Origin: Lachnospiraceae bacterium
GTDB lineage: Bacteria; Bacillota; Clostridia; Lachnospirales; Lachnospiraceae
NCBI GenBank assembly: GCA_024696945.1
Contig: JAILGF010000034.1
Location: 1 to 60,552, forward strand
Length of the DNA stretch: 60,552 nt
Direction of reading: 5' to 3'
Numbering within the stretch: position 1 is the first letter of the stretch; each line of letters opens with the position of its first letter. The notes beneath the pieces were generated by a model. It ran no database searches. It had not been told where the DNA came from and saw only the letters and a program-made list of their open reading frames with translations. Shown here piece by piece: positions 31,934 through 40,263 of the stretch. The translations under genes and the position numbers were made by a program.

Positions 31934-32112
31934 GTTACTATTCACGGTTTATCCGATGAGAAACAGATCACAAGCTTGCTTGTGGATCTGTTTATAAGCG
32001 GATAAAGCCATGGAGGCTGGACAAAAAACACGAGTAAACATGAGCAGCGCAGCTGCGTCCTGCGGGAACCGCAGGGTTTATGAGGGTTTTTGTACATGCC
32101 GTGAATAGTAAC
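31934..32112 (+). ncRNA. multi-hairpin RNA element closed by a perfect 14-bp stem (unknown class)
   Basis: GTTACTATTCACGG (31934-31947) and CCGTGAATAGTAAC (32099-32112) are exact complements. Inside, TTTATCCG pairs with CGGATAAA and encloses AAACAGATC/GATCTGTTT with ACAAGC/GCTTGT. A second arm pairs ACAAAAA with TTTTTGT and AAAC with GTTT, and is capped by CCTGCGG-GAA-CCGCAGG. The layout is a closing stem with two long arms. It begins about five bases after the start predicted for the promoter at 31894. It could be a leader RNA, a free small RNA or a MITE-like insertion with 14-bp terminal repeats. It is not 6S RNA, which is found at 34567. No known riboswitch core was recognised. Confidence 0.6.
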
Positions 32113-32201
32113 ATAGAGGGGCCCAATGCGAAGCGGTGGGAAGATTCCTTAGGACACGGCTCCATCGCATAATTCCCTCAATTAGAGAAAGGAGAAGAAA
32201 A
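32113..32201 (+). promoter_or_regulatory. distal part of the leader, possible second structure
   Basis: GAGGG with CCCTC and ATGCGA with TCGCAT can pair across this segment just before the AAAGGAG ribosome binding site of the PfkB-family gene. No T tract follows, so it is not a terminator; an effect on translation is possible but speculative. Confidence 0.3.
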
Positions 32202-33089
32202 ATGGCAGAAGCATATTTGTATGGGATGATAACGGCAACAAATTCATTTTTGGTAAAGGGGGATTTCCTGGTACCCGACAGCTACAGTGAGCTTTCGGAG
32301 AAATACAGACTGCCCGGTGGGGAAACGGGTGCTTGTGCAACGATCCTTGCTGGACTCGGAGTTGATGTAAAGATCGACGGAAATCATATCGGCAAGAATG
32401 TCGCTTCCCTTATCAAAAAGTTCTATGAGGAAAGAAATATTGATATAAGTTCACTTTGCTTCGATCTTAACTATGAAGGCTTGGAGGACTATGTTGTTAT
32501 AGGTTCTGGCTCAACAGCTGCATTCGGAACTACAAACGATTTCCACCGCAACGGTGAGAAGCGTTGGAATATTCCTAAGGAAGGAGATATCGCAAGCTGT
32601 AAGGTAGCTGCCATCGATCCTTATTTTGAGGACGGAACCGAGGCTGCTGCAGAGCTTTGCAATTTCTACGGAAAGCCTTATGTCACGGTTGATTGCAGAC
32701 ATGACGAGTATGTGTTCAGACATGCTTCAGTAACCATTATATCAGGCAGCGGTTTAAAAAGGAAGTATCCCGGAAAGACTCCTGAGGAAGCATATGAGCT
32801 TCTTACCGAAAACGGTGAGGGACTGGTTATCATGACTGCCGGTGACAACATCATTTACGGAAGACGTGGCGGCGAGATGAACACAAGAATTCCGTTTACC
32901 GTTGATCCTGTTTGTACGGTTAATGCAGATGACGCTTTTAAGGCAGGATGCATATACGGACTTCTTAAGGGTATGAGCGATGACGAGCTTGTATGCTTCG
33001 CAGCAGCTTGTGCTGCAGTAGCTGTTACAAAGTTCCCGTCAGTAACAAATCCGCCCAAGCTTGAGGAAATAACCGCTCTTGAAAAGTAA
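32202..33089 (+). CDS. PfkB-family carbohydrate/nucleoside kinase
   Basis: 295 aa from ATG 32202 (AAAGGAG 6 bp upstream; the frame is open further upstream, but that would run into the leader). The ribokinase-type fold is shown by LPGGETGACATILAGLGVDV near the N-terminus (GG, then a packed Ala/Gly helix) and by the C-terminal catalytic region TVNADDAFKAGCIYGLLKG. The usual GAGDxF reads NADDAF here, keeping the base Asp but losing the first Gly. The N-terminus (AEAYLYGMITATNSFLVKGDFL) is unlike ribokinase or fructokinase, so the substrate is open. The gene has a 270-nt highly structured leader. A terminator follows. Confidence 0.78.
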   Translation: MAEAYLYGMITATNSFLVKGDFLVPDSYSELSEKYRLPGGETGACATILAGLGVDVKIDGNHIGKNVASLIKKFYEERNIDISSLCFDLNYEGLEDYVVIGSGSTAAFGTTNDFHRNGEKRWNIPKEGDIASCKVAAIDPYFEDGTEAAAELCNFYGKPYVTVDCRHDEYVFRHASVTIISGSGLKRKYPGKTPEEAYELLTENGEGLVIMTAGDNIIYGRRGGEMNTRIPFTVDPVCTVNADDAFKAGCIYGLLKGMSDDELVCFAAACAAVAVTKFPSVTNPPKLEEITALEK

Positions 33090-33140
33090 AACGGGTTGAA
33101 AATTTTCAGACAATTCAAAACACAAAATATATGAAAAATT

Positions 33141-33181
33141 AAAATCCATGTGGCCTATATATTGGTCACATGGATTTTTTA
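33141..33181 (+). terminator. terminator of the PfkB-family gene
   Basis: A 12-bp stem ATCCATGTGGCC/GGTCACATGGAT (one G-U pair) with an 8-base A/T loop, flanked by A-rich and T-rich tracts (TTTTTT), 52 bp after the stop codon. It may act in both directions. Confidence 0.9.
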
Positions 33182-33234
33182 TGAATTATTTACAAAATAA
33201 TTTAAAAAAATATAAAATCTTTGTAGAAAACATC

Positions 33235-33263
33235 TTGAAAAGTAAAAGCTAATGTGTTAAACT
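33235..33263 (+). promoter_or_regulatory. possible promoter of the GGDEF-like gene
   Basis: TTGAAA (33235-33240), 17 bp, TAAACT (33258-33263), leaving a leader of about 115 nt that contains a CAACAA/TTGTTG hairpin. The rest of the gap 33182-33384 is A/T-rich with no other structure seen. Confidence 0.4.
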
Positions 33264-33384
33264 TCTATATGTAGGGTCAAGGAAGTCTTTCTCAACAAAA
33301 TCTTGTTGTTGAATTGTATGACAATTTACTGAATTATTTGTCCGAAATATCTTTTTATATAAAACGGAAAGCTGTGATTGAAAA

Positions 33385-34494
33385 ATGGGTGAGAGATTAA
33401 GAAAACAGGAGTATTTGCGCGTATCCGCTCGACTGTCGATGGAGAATATTAAAAGAGCATTCTTTACGGCTCTCTGCTGTACGATACTGTTACCGGTCAT
33501 GCTGGTGATAAACGTATTCAGCTTCGAGGGCGATACGGTTGCCGATATTATCACTGTTTTTCTTATCATCTTTGAAGTCCTGACCATAGCTTTTGCCGTT
33601 TTTTCTTTTATGGCAATGAAGAAAAAGGACAATTTCCTTTGCCTTTGGGCCTATAGGGGCTTCTGGATATTGTTTGAACTGTTTTCGTTTGTTCTCATTT
33701 ATGCAAATAAGCTTGCCGAAAGCGGAATTACGTTCTACTGTGTAATGCTCATAGTCCTTATGCTGATTCCGGCACTCGAAACCACTGAAATGGTATATGG
33801 CATTGTGGCGGAAGCGGTTTATGTTGTGTTCCTGTTTGCAAAGTTCGGAACCAACGGCTTTGAGGTTTTCAACATCATTCTCATGAACGTGCTGCTCTTT
33901 GCAATGTCCCGTTACCTGTTCAAGCATACCAAGGAGCATATCAAGCTGAAGGAAAGGGTTAAGGACAGTGACGGAAGAGTTGAAAACGATAGGATGACCG
34001 GGTTGCTCAACAGGAAGGGCTTAGAACGCAGGGCTTATATGGCAATCATGTCAAGCATCCGCGCTAAAAAGCGTTTCAGTGTGCTTATGGTAGACATCGA
34101 TCAGCTTCAGATGTACAACAACGAGCATGGCACTAAGCGCGGGGATGACCTGATAAAAGCCATAGGCGGTATCATAAGGTCGGCGGTTGTCAAGAATACG
34201 GATATCGTTGCACGTCTTGACGGCGGAAAATTCCTGGTATGCATGGAGGGCGGACACGGAAGCGATGACGAGAAGCTTGCCGAGAAGGTAAAGACCTTGG
34301 TAGACAGAAAGCGCATTCCGCATTCCCGTTCCGCAAAGAACAGATTCGTTACCGTAAGCATTGGTGTGGCTACCGCGGTTCCTTCAGTTGACAATGATTA
34401 TTATGAGCTTTACGATGCTGCTGAAAAGGCTATGTTCGCTGCAAAGGACAGTGGAAGGAATGCCATAGAGGTTGACAACGTAGCGTATGTTTAA
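33385..34494 (+). CDS. six-helix membrane protein with degenerate GGDEF domain
   Basis: 369 aa. Residues 25-185 hold about six membrane helices. Residues 205-366 are a GGDEF-type domain: DRMTGLLNRKGLERRAY, VLMVDIDQLQMYNNEHGTKRGDDLIKAIG, then DIVARLDGGKFLVCMEG. The signature loop that should read GGDEF is DGGKF, so the catalytic Asp/Glu pair is gone, and the inhibitory RxxD is not apparent. The domain is therefore unlikely to make cyclic di-GMP and may instead bind a nucleotide or signal by contact. The domain is otherwise well kept, which suggests a retained non-catalytic role. The start is ATG 33385 after GTGATTG, a weak ribosome binding site. The 6S RNA gene follows. Confidence 0.82.
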   Translation: MGERLRKQEYLRVSARLSMENIKRAFFTALCCTILLPVMLVINVFSFEGDTVADIITVFLIIFEVLTIAFAVFSFMAMKKKDNFLCLWAYRGFWILFELFSFVLIYANKLAESGITFYCVMLIVLMLIPALETTEMVYGIVAEAVYVVFLFAKFGTNGFEVFNIILMNVLLFAMSRYLFKHTKEHIKLKERVKDSDGRVENDRMTGLLNRKGLERRAYMAIMSSIRAKKRFSVLMVDIDQLQMYNNEHGTKRGDDLIKAIGGIIRSAVVKNTDIVARLDGGKFLVCMEGGHGSDDEKLAEKVKTLVDRKRIPHSRSAKNRFVTVSIGVATAVPSVDNDYYELYDAAEKAMFAAKDSGRNAIEVDNVAYV

Positions 34495-34531
34495 GTTAAC
34501 TGTAAATTTTTTATAAAAATTAAATTTGTGC

Positions 34532-34560
34532 TTGCAATTTTTTTATAAAAGGTGTATAAT
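34532..34560 (+). promoter_or_regulatory. sigma-A promoter of 6S RNA
   Basis: TTGCAA (34532-34537), 17 bp, TATAAT (34555-34560); the expected start is near 34567. Confidence 0.75.
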
Positions 34561-34566
34561 TCAGAC

Positions 34567-34791
34567 ATAGTTAAAAAACATCCTGAGGTGTTCGTGATCC
34601 CATATTTTTGAACCTACATTCATGATAAGGGATTCCAATATTTTTAGGTTAATGTCAGGCCTCCATCGAGTGGAAGACAGCGGTCTAAGTGAGGTCACCC
34701 ACCTAGCTATAGCTAGGACTCAGAAAGAGGGAAGCGGCACTTTGGGTATTTAACAAAAAGACAAGGGCGATTTATATCGCCTTTTCTTTTT
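34567..34791 (+). ncRNA. ssrS: 6S RNA (SsrS/BsrA type)
   Basis: 6S RNA binds sigma-A RNA polymerase by imitating an open promoter. The 5' arm CCTGAGGTGTTCGTG (from 34582) pairs with the 3' arm GCGGCACTTTGGG (ending 34746), giving the characteristic closing stem; the TGAGGTGTTCG box matches the conserved 6S 5' end. The centre holds long, partly paired strands and an apical hairpin (CCTAGCTATAGCTAGG). The mature RNA probably ends near 34750; the rest is its terminator. No ORF with a ribosome binding site occupies the segment. The length (about 185 nt) is normal. Confidence 0.85.
34763..34791 (+). terminator. terminator of 6S RNA
   Basis: Stem AAGGGCGAT/ATCGCCTTT with loop TTAT, followed by TCTTTTTG. 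It closes the 6S RNA transcript before the DegV gene. Confidence 0.88.
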
Positions 34792-34966
34792 GTATAAATT
34801 TATTAATTTGACTAAATTTTTTATCTCTTGTATCTTTTACTTTATTTTTTCACATTTTTATGTTATAATTATTCTGTATGTGGATAGGGGTAAGTGTTTC
34901 GGGCAGATAAAAGTTCCTGACAGTTACTGTAAGCTTCACAAAAAACGAGAAAGGACGAATAGTCTA

Positions 34967-35896
34967 ATGGCTACCAACAAATTCACCATTATTACGGATT
35001 CCGCTACCGATATGCCGAAGTGGGCAATTGAAAAATATAACTTGAGAGTTATCCCCACTCCCGTGGTTATTGAAGGAAAGGATTATTTTGACGGCGAAAC
35101 GGTTTTCCCGGATGAGTTTTACGATATCCTTCGTTCAGGAAAGAATGTTACGACATATCATATTAATGAATACATGTTTTATCAGAATTTTGAACCCTAT
35201 GCAAAGGCAGGCGAGGAAGTACTTTATTTCTGCTTCTCGACGGGTATCGCAGGAACGTTCAATGCAGCAAATCTAGCGAAGAATGAACTGCTTGAGAAGT
35301 ATCCCGATTTTAAGATAGATATCATGGATTCTAAATGCGCGGCCAGCGGTTTCGGACTTTGCGTTTTATTTGCATTGTATATGCAGTCAAAGGGTGCTAC
35401 AAAGGAAGAGGTAATGGAGGCAGCAAGGTTCCATTTCGACCATATGGAGCATATCTTTATGGTTGATACCCTGGAATATCTGTACAAGGGCGGAAGAATC
35501 AGCAGAACTTCGGCAATTGCAGGCGGTCTTCTCGACATCAAGCCCATTATAGAGGTTACCGATGAAGGCAAGCTTGAAGTATTCCAGAAGGTTCGCGGCA
35601 GGAAAAAGGCTGTTGCAAAGATGATCGAGGTTATCGGTGAAAGAGGATATCAGTTGGAGAACCAGATCATCGGCTGTTCACAGGCTGACTGCTCCGACGA
35701 TTGTGATGCATTTATAAAAGAATTAAAGACAAGATACGGCATTAAAAAGGTATTTAAGACTTGCCTCGGCTGTGCCATAGGTGCACATACGGGCCCCGGA
35801 CTTATGGGTGCTGTTTGCCTTGATGCGGCTTCACCCGCACAGGATTATATAAACATGCTTTTGACCGATGATGACCCGAGTTTTAAGTTTGTTTAA
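34967..35896 (+). CDS. DegV family fatty-acid-binding protein
   Basis: 309 aa from ATG 34967. The N-terminal FTIITDSATDMPKWAIEKYNLRVIPTPVVI is the DegV signature; later HMEHIFMVDTLEYLYKGGRIS and the C-terminal GCAIGAHTGPGLMGAVCL are also typical. DegV proteins bind a fatty acid and, as FakB, present it to the kinase FakA; whether this one does is unknown since no fakA is near. The frame is open further upstream to 34790, but that part crosses the 6S terminator and codes for a non-family sequence. A TATAAT at 34864-34869 may be its -10 box. AAAGGAC lies about 10 bp before the ATG. Confidence 0.9.
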   Translation: MATNKFTIITDSATDMPKWAIEKYNLRVIPTPVVIEGKDYFDGETVFPDEFYDILRSGKNVTTYHINEYMFYQNFEPYAKAGEEVLYFCFSTGIAGTFNAANLAKNELLEKYPDFKIDIMDSKCAASGFGLCVLFALYMQSKGATKEEVMEAARFHFDHMEHIFMVDTLEYLYKGGRISRTSAIAGGLLDIKPIIEVTDEGKLEVFQKVRGRKKAVAKMIEVIGERGYQLENQIIGCSQADCSDDCDAFIKELKTRYGIKKVFKTCLGCAIGAHTGPGLMGAVCLDAASPAQDYINMLLTDDDPSFKFV

Positions 35897-35915
35897 GTTA
35901 CGGATGGTATAATTA

Positions 35916-37826
35916 ATGGATCAGGACAACCAAAACAATAACGAAAATAAATCACCTCAGAACAAAAAGCTGTTTTTTACATGCCTTATCGTTACTCTGG
36001 TGATGGTCATTTTCTTCAGTTATTTCACAAAGAATATGTCGAAGGACTCCGTTCAGGAGATTACTTATGACAGCTTTTTGTCAATGCTTGAAAATGACAA
36101 TATCAGTGAGGTTCTGATAAAAAGCGACAGGCTGGTGATCAAACCGAAGAACAGATCCTCGGCCTACGGCTATGAACAGAGCTACTATACGGGGGCTGTC
36201 TATGACCCCGAACTCGTTAACAGATTATCGGAAAAAGGCATCAAGTTTTCTGAGGAGATCATAGATTCGAGTACCACTATTATAGACATTTTCCTGGCGT
36301 ATATTCTGCCGTTTATCATCATTTACGGCCTTATGTTCTTCCTGTTCAGGGGCCTGAGCAAGGGCGGCGGTATCATGGGAGTCGGAAAGAGCAACGCCAA
36401 GATATACAATGTAGAAAAGGAAACAGGCATTACCTTTAAGAACGTTGCCGGCGAGGATGAAGCTAAGGAATCTATAAGCGAGCTTGTTGATTTCCTTCAC
36501 AATCCCGACAAGTACCAGAAGATAGGTGCTAAGCTTCCTAAGGGAGCGCTTCTTGTAGGCCCTCCCGGAACAGGTAAGACCTTGCTTGCAAAGGCTGTTG
36601 CAGGTGAGGCTCACGTGCCTTTCTTCTCCATCACGGGTTCCGATTTCGTCGAGATGTTCGTCGGTGTCGGCGCTTCCCGTGTAAGGGATCTGTTTAAGCA
36701 GGCGCAGAGCCATGCTCCGTGTATTGTTTTTATCGATGAGATAGATGCCATCGGTAAGAGCAGGGATGCTCAGTACGGCGGCGGAAATGACGAGCGTGAG
36801 CAGACACTGAACCAGCTGCTTTCGGAGATGGACGGTTTTGATACTTCTAAGGGTGTAGTTATCATAGCCGCTACCAACCGTCCGGAGGTTCTTGATAAGG
36901 CGCTTTTGCGTCCCGGTCGTTTTGACAGGCGTATTATAGTTGATAAGCCCGACTTAAAGGGCCGTGTTGAAATCCTTAAGGTTCATGCGAAAAACGTGCT
37001 CCTTGACGACAGTGTTAATCTGGAAGAGATAGGTCTTGCGACCTCAGGCGCCGTTGGTTCCGACCTTGCGAATATCATAAACGAAGCTGCGATCCTTGCG
37101 GTAAAGAAGAAGAGAACACTTGTTACACAGGACGATCTTATGGAGTCCGTGGAAGTGGTTATTGCCGGCAAGGAGAAGAAGGACCGCATCTTAAGCGAGA
37201 AGGAAAAGAATATCGTGGCTTATCACGAAACAGGCCATGCTCTTATTACCGCTCTGGAGAAGAATGCGGAGCCGGTCCAGAAGATTACTATCGTTCCGAG
37301 GACCATGGGTTCCTTGGGATATGTTATGCAGGTACCTGAGGAAGAGAAGTACCTGATGAGTGAGGATGAGCTGAAGGCCCGTTTGGTTACTTTATACGGC
37401 GGCCGTGCAGCTGAGGAACTGGTATTCGGATCCATTACCACGGGCGCTTCCAACGATATCGAGAAGGCTACGGATATCGCTAGGGCAATGGTTACCCAGT
37501 ACGGTATGTCCAAGCGTTTCGGTCTTATCGGGCTTGAGAAGCAGGGAAACCAGTATCTTGACGGCAGAGCAGTACTTAACTGCGGTGAGCAGACTGCGGC
37601 AGAGATTGATCAGGAGGTTATGCTTCTTCTTAAGGAGTGCTATGAGAAGGCCAAGGAGCTCCTGAAGGATAACCGTGATATCATGGACAGGATCGCTGCT
37701 TTCCTTACCGAGAAGGAGACCATTACCGGCAAGCAGTTCATGGAGATCTACAACCAAGTCATCGCTGAACGTGGCGGAGATCCTGTTGAAGATTCTGAGG
37801 ACAGCCCGAGCACTGATCCGGTATAA
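35916..37826 (+). CDS. ftsH: ATP-dependent zinc metalloprotease FtsH
   Basis: 636 aa membrane-anchored AAA+ protease that degrades misfolded membrane proteins. Two membrane helices (about 18-38 and 120-145) flank a short external domain. The AAA+ domain has Walker A GPPGTGKT (215-222), Walker [13 protein letters not shown], pore loop FVEMFVG and the second region of homology [20 protein letters not shown]. The zinc site is HETGH near residue 440, with a further Asp in the helical part. The length is normal. It starts 19 bp after degV, with CGGATGG as a possible ribosome binding site. The acidic C-terminal tail (DSEDSPSTD) is usual. Confidence 0.98.
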   Translation: MDQDNQNNNENKSPQNKKLFFTCLIVTLVMVIFFSYFTKNMSKDSVQEITYDSFLSMLENDNISEVLIKSDRLVIKPKNRSSAYGYEQSYYTGAVYDPELVNRLSEKGIKFSEEIIDSSTTIIDIFLAYILPFIIIYGLMFFLFRGLSKGGGIMGVGKSNAKIYNVEKETGITFKNVAGEDEAKESISELVDFLHNPDKYQKIGAKLPKGALLVGPPGTGKTLLAKAVAGEAHVPFFSITGSDFVEMFVGVGASRVRDLFKQAQSHAPCIVFIDEIDAIGKSRDAQYGGGNDEREQTLNQLLSEMDGFDTSKGVVIIAATNRPEVLDKALLRPGRFDRRIIVDKPDLKGRVEILKVHAKNVLLDDSVNLEEIGLATSGAVGSDLANIINEAAILAVKKKRTLVTQDDLMESVEVVIAGKEKKDRILSEKEKNIVAYHETGHALITALEKNAEPVQKITIVPRTMGSLGYVMQVPEEEKYLMSEDELKARLVTLYGGRAAEELVFGSITTGASNDIEKATDIARAMVTQYGMSKRFGLIGLEKQGNQYLDGRAVLNCGEQTAAEIDQEVMLLLKECYEKAKELLKDNRDIMDRIAAFLTEKETITGKQFMEIYNQVIAERGGDPVEDSEDSPSTDPV

Positions 37827-37845
37827 AAATTGTTGATACATGACG

Positions 37846-37879
37846 GTGCGTGAGGGAACTATATTTCTCCCTCATGCAC
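37846..37879 (+). other. hairpin after ftsH
   Basis: GTGCGTGAGGGA (37846-37857) pairs with TCCCTCATGCAC (37868-37879), 12 bp with one G-U type pair and a 10-base loop. No T run follows, so it may be a processing or stability element between ftsH and the next small gene, not a terminator. Confidence 0.5.
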
Positions 37880-37908
37880 TGAGTGGATTTATTAGGAAGA
37901 GTTATTAT

Positions 37909-38151
37909 ATGAGAATTGAAGAATTCAAGATGGAACGGCAGGATCTCCTTAAAGCCGGGGATCCTGTTACGATCGTCGAGAAAAATACAGTTGCATTTTA
38001 TTATTACACAATTGTCCCGGCATTAGCCATGTCGGGCAATTTCTCTTTTGCCAACAGGATAAAATCTACAGAAGGAACCGTGAAGGATATCCGCAGGAAT
38101 GAAAAGGGATATTTTGTGGATGTCGAGTTCGACGAGGAAGCTCCGAATTGA
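37909..38151 (+). CDS. small protein of unknown function between ftsH and uvrC
   Basis: 80 aa from ATG 37909, which has AGGAAGAG 7-8 bp upstream; an in-frame ATG at 37840 is unsupported and overlaps a hairpin. The sequence starts MRIEEFKMERQDLLKAGDP and ends DVEFDEEAPN. It has a central aromatic/hydrophobic stretch (TVAFYYYTIVPALA) and charged beta-like ends, but no cysteine pairs and no clear membrane helix. No family is recognised. Base composition and codon use look like its neighbours, and its ribosome binding site is good, so it is probably a real gene. Confidence 0.6.
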   Translation: MRIEEFKMERQDLLKAGDPVTIVEKNTVAFYYYTIVPALAMSGNFSFANRIKSTEGTVKDIRRNEKGYFVDVEFDEEAPN

Positions 38152-38237
38152 CATTTTCAATCAGAGGGACGGTTCTTTGATTGATTATAGTTTCATTCAG
38201 AGCGAAGAAATGGTTCTTAGAGTATAAGGATTTATGT

Positions 38238-40121
38238 ATGTTTGATGTAAAGGAAGAATTAAAGAAGCTTCCCGACAGTCCGGGCGTTTATATTATGCAC
38301 GATAAGGCGGACAACATTATTTATGTTGGGAAGGCTATTAATCTGAAACGCCGCGTGTCCTCGTATTTCCAGACGAGGCCGCGCAGTCCTAAAATTGAAA
38401 AGATGATTTCGTTGATAGACCGCTTTGAGTACATCATGGTTGAGAGCGAGATGGAAGCGTTTGTTTTAGAGTGTAATCTTATAAAGGAGAATCGTCCGAA
38501 GTACAATACGATGCTGATGGACGATAAGACCTACCCCTTTGTTAAGATTACACTTTTTGAAAAATACCCCAAAATATATCTTACACGAAGGCATCTGAAG
38601 GACGGCGCTAAGTATTTTGGCCCTTATACCAATGTTACGGCGGTAAGGGAAATCCTTAAGATGTTCAGAAAGCTTTATGGCTATCGGACTTGCGATAAGA
38701 AGCTTGACGGAACTAAAACGGAGCGTCCCTGCTTGTACCATCAGGTGGGAGAATGCCCCGGTCCTTGCTCCGGAAAAGTGAGCGAGGAGGAGTATAAGAA
38801 GGGGATAAATGAGATTGTCAGATTCCTTGAAGGTGATATTGAACAGGTTGTTAAGGATTTAAAGGCTAAGATGCTGAAATGTTCCGAGAACATGGAATTT
38901 GAACAGGCTGCAGCGTATAGGGATATGCTTAACAATGTGGAAGAGATGTCGCAGGTTCAGCGTGTTACGGCTTCTGATGAGATGAATCGTGACGTCATCG
39001 GTATTGCCATGAAGGACTATAAGGCAATTGTGCAGGTATTCTTTATCCGTTCGGGGAAAATGGTCGGCAGGGAGCACTACCTTCTGGATGCGGAAAGTGA
39101 TGACAGATCCGAAGTTGCAGAGGAGTTTATAAAGCAGTTCTATGGTGGTGCTGCAGTTATTCCGAAGGAAATCCTTCTCTCGGAAGAGATTACAGAAAAG
39201 GATCTGACAGAGAACTGGCTTTCCGAAAAAGCTGGTTCAAAAGTCAGGATTACGACGCCTGTAAAGGGCAAGAAGGAAAAGCTTGTAGAGCTTGCTGTGG
39301 AGAACGCCAACAATATTCTTGTTAAAGATTCTGAAAAGCTGCAGAGGGAAGCGGAGCGTACGACCGGTGCAGTTGAGGAACTGAAAGAGCTGCTGGGGCT
39401 GGAAGATGTGATTCAAGGTTATGAGGAAGATCTATCCGTTGAAAAAAATTCGGCGAGTTTAGGGGAAAACTTGTTTAGAATAGAATCCTATGATATTTCA
39501 AATACCTCCGGTTTTGAATCTGTCGGTTCGATGGTTGTATATGAAAACGGTAAGCCCAAGAAGAGCGATTACCGCAGATTTAAGATAAAAACAGTCCAAG
39601 GTCCTGACGATTATGCTTCGATGAAAGAAGTTCTTACCCGACGATTTGCGCATGCTGCAAAAATAGATCAGAGGGAAGGCTTTGAGAAGCTTCCGGACCT
39701 CATTCTTATGGATGGCGGCAGAGGCCAGGTGAATGCTGCACTTGAGGTGGCTGAGAGCTTTGGACTTAATATCAGGATATGCGGTATGGTGAAGGATGAT
39801 CATCACCGGACGAGAGGTCTCTACTTTGAAAATGAAGAGCTTCCGATAGATACAAGCAGTGAGTGCTTCAAGCTTATAACAAGAATACAGGATGAAACCC
39901 ACAGATTTGCCATAGAGTATCACAAATCCCTGCGTTCCAAAGCACAGGTAAAGTCTGTTCTTGATGATATCGAGGGGATTGGTCCGACCAGGCGCAGGGC
40001 GCTTATCACTCACTTTGAAACCATTACGGCTATTAAGGAAGCGAGTGTTGAAGAGCTTTCCAAAGCACCGGGTATGAATGCTAAGGCAGCCCAAGCGGTA
40101 TATGATTATTTTAGGAAATAA
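38238..40121 (+). CDS. uvrC: excinuclease ABC subunit C (UvrC)
   Basis: 627 aa dual-incision nuclease of nucleotide excision repair. The N-terminal GIY-YIG domain reads [33 protein letters not shown] domain near 200 ([14 protein letters not shown]) binds UvrB. The C-terminal RNase H-like half shows [25 protein letters not shown] and [14 protein letters not shown], then a helix-hairpin-helix pair ([32 protein letters not shown]). The start ATG 38238 gives the usual N-terminus; the longer frame to 38181 has no ribosome binding site. With uvrB and uvrA, all three Uvr genes lie within 18 kb. Confidence 0.97.
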   Translation: MFDVKEELKKLPDSPGVYIMHDKADNIIYVGKAINLKRRVSSYFQTRPRSPKIEKMISLIDRFEYIMVESEMEAFVLECNLIKENRPKYNTMLMDDKTYPFVKITLFEKYPKIYLTRRHLKDGAKYFGPYTNVTAVREILKMFRKLYGYRTCDKKLDGTKTERPCLYHQVGECPGPCSGKVSEEEYKKGINEIVRFLEGDIEQVVKDLKAKMLKCSENMEFEQAAAYRDMLNNVEEMSQVQRVTASDEMNRDVIGIAMKDYKAIVQVFFIRSGKMVGREHYLLDAESDDRSEVAEEFIKQFYGGAAVIPKEILLSEEITEKDLTENWLSEKAGSKVRITTPVKGKKEKLVELAVENANNILVKDSEKLQREAERTTGAVEELKELLGLEDVIQGYEEDLSVEKNSASLGENLFRIESYDISNTSGFESVGSMVVYENGKPKKSDYRRFKIKTVQGPDDYASMKEVLTRRFAHAAKIDQREGFEKLPDLILMDGGRGQVNAALEVAESFGLNIRICGMVKDDHHRTRGLYFENEELPIDTSSECFKLITRIQDETHRFAIEYHKSLRSKAQVKSVLDDIEGIGPTRRRALITHFETITAIKEASVEELSKAPGMNAKAAQAVYDYFRK

Positions 40122-40201
40122 GTTTTTTACTTGAGACCGAATAATTGGACATACCGGGTGGTAGAATAATAAAAGAGTATCAGTTAAGGGCAAAAAGGGT
40201 T

Positions 40202-40228
40202 TTGACCCATACATCATAAATATATAAT
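40202..40228 (+). promoter_or_regulatory. possible promoter of the addBA operon
   Basis: TTGACC (40202-40207) and TATAAT (40223-40228) with a short 15-bp spacer, 35 bp before addB. It is tentative because of the spacing. Confidence 0.4.
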
Positions 40229-40263
40229 TCGGATGTAAGTCAGCTAAGAAATAAGGAGCAAAA

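Noticed and set aside
31934..32112. Considered as 6S RNA because of its closing stem and promoter
   Set aside because: A much better 6S RNA, with the TGAGGTGTTCG box and matching 3' arm, lies at 34567-34791.
33250..33280. Possible sigma-28 promoter before the GGDEF-like gene (GTTAAAC ... TGTAGGGTCAAGG)
   Set aside because: The downstream words resemble the fliS start region, but there is no CCGATA box at the 15-bp spacing; a sigma-A match is more likely.
39498..40217. Long minus-strand ORF (239 codons) antisense to uvrC
   Set aside because: The uvrC reading frame has catalytic motifs throughout this stretch; the antisense frame has no recognisable domain.
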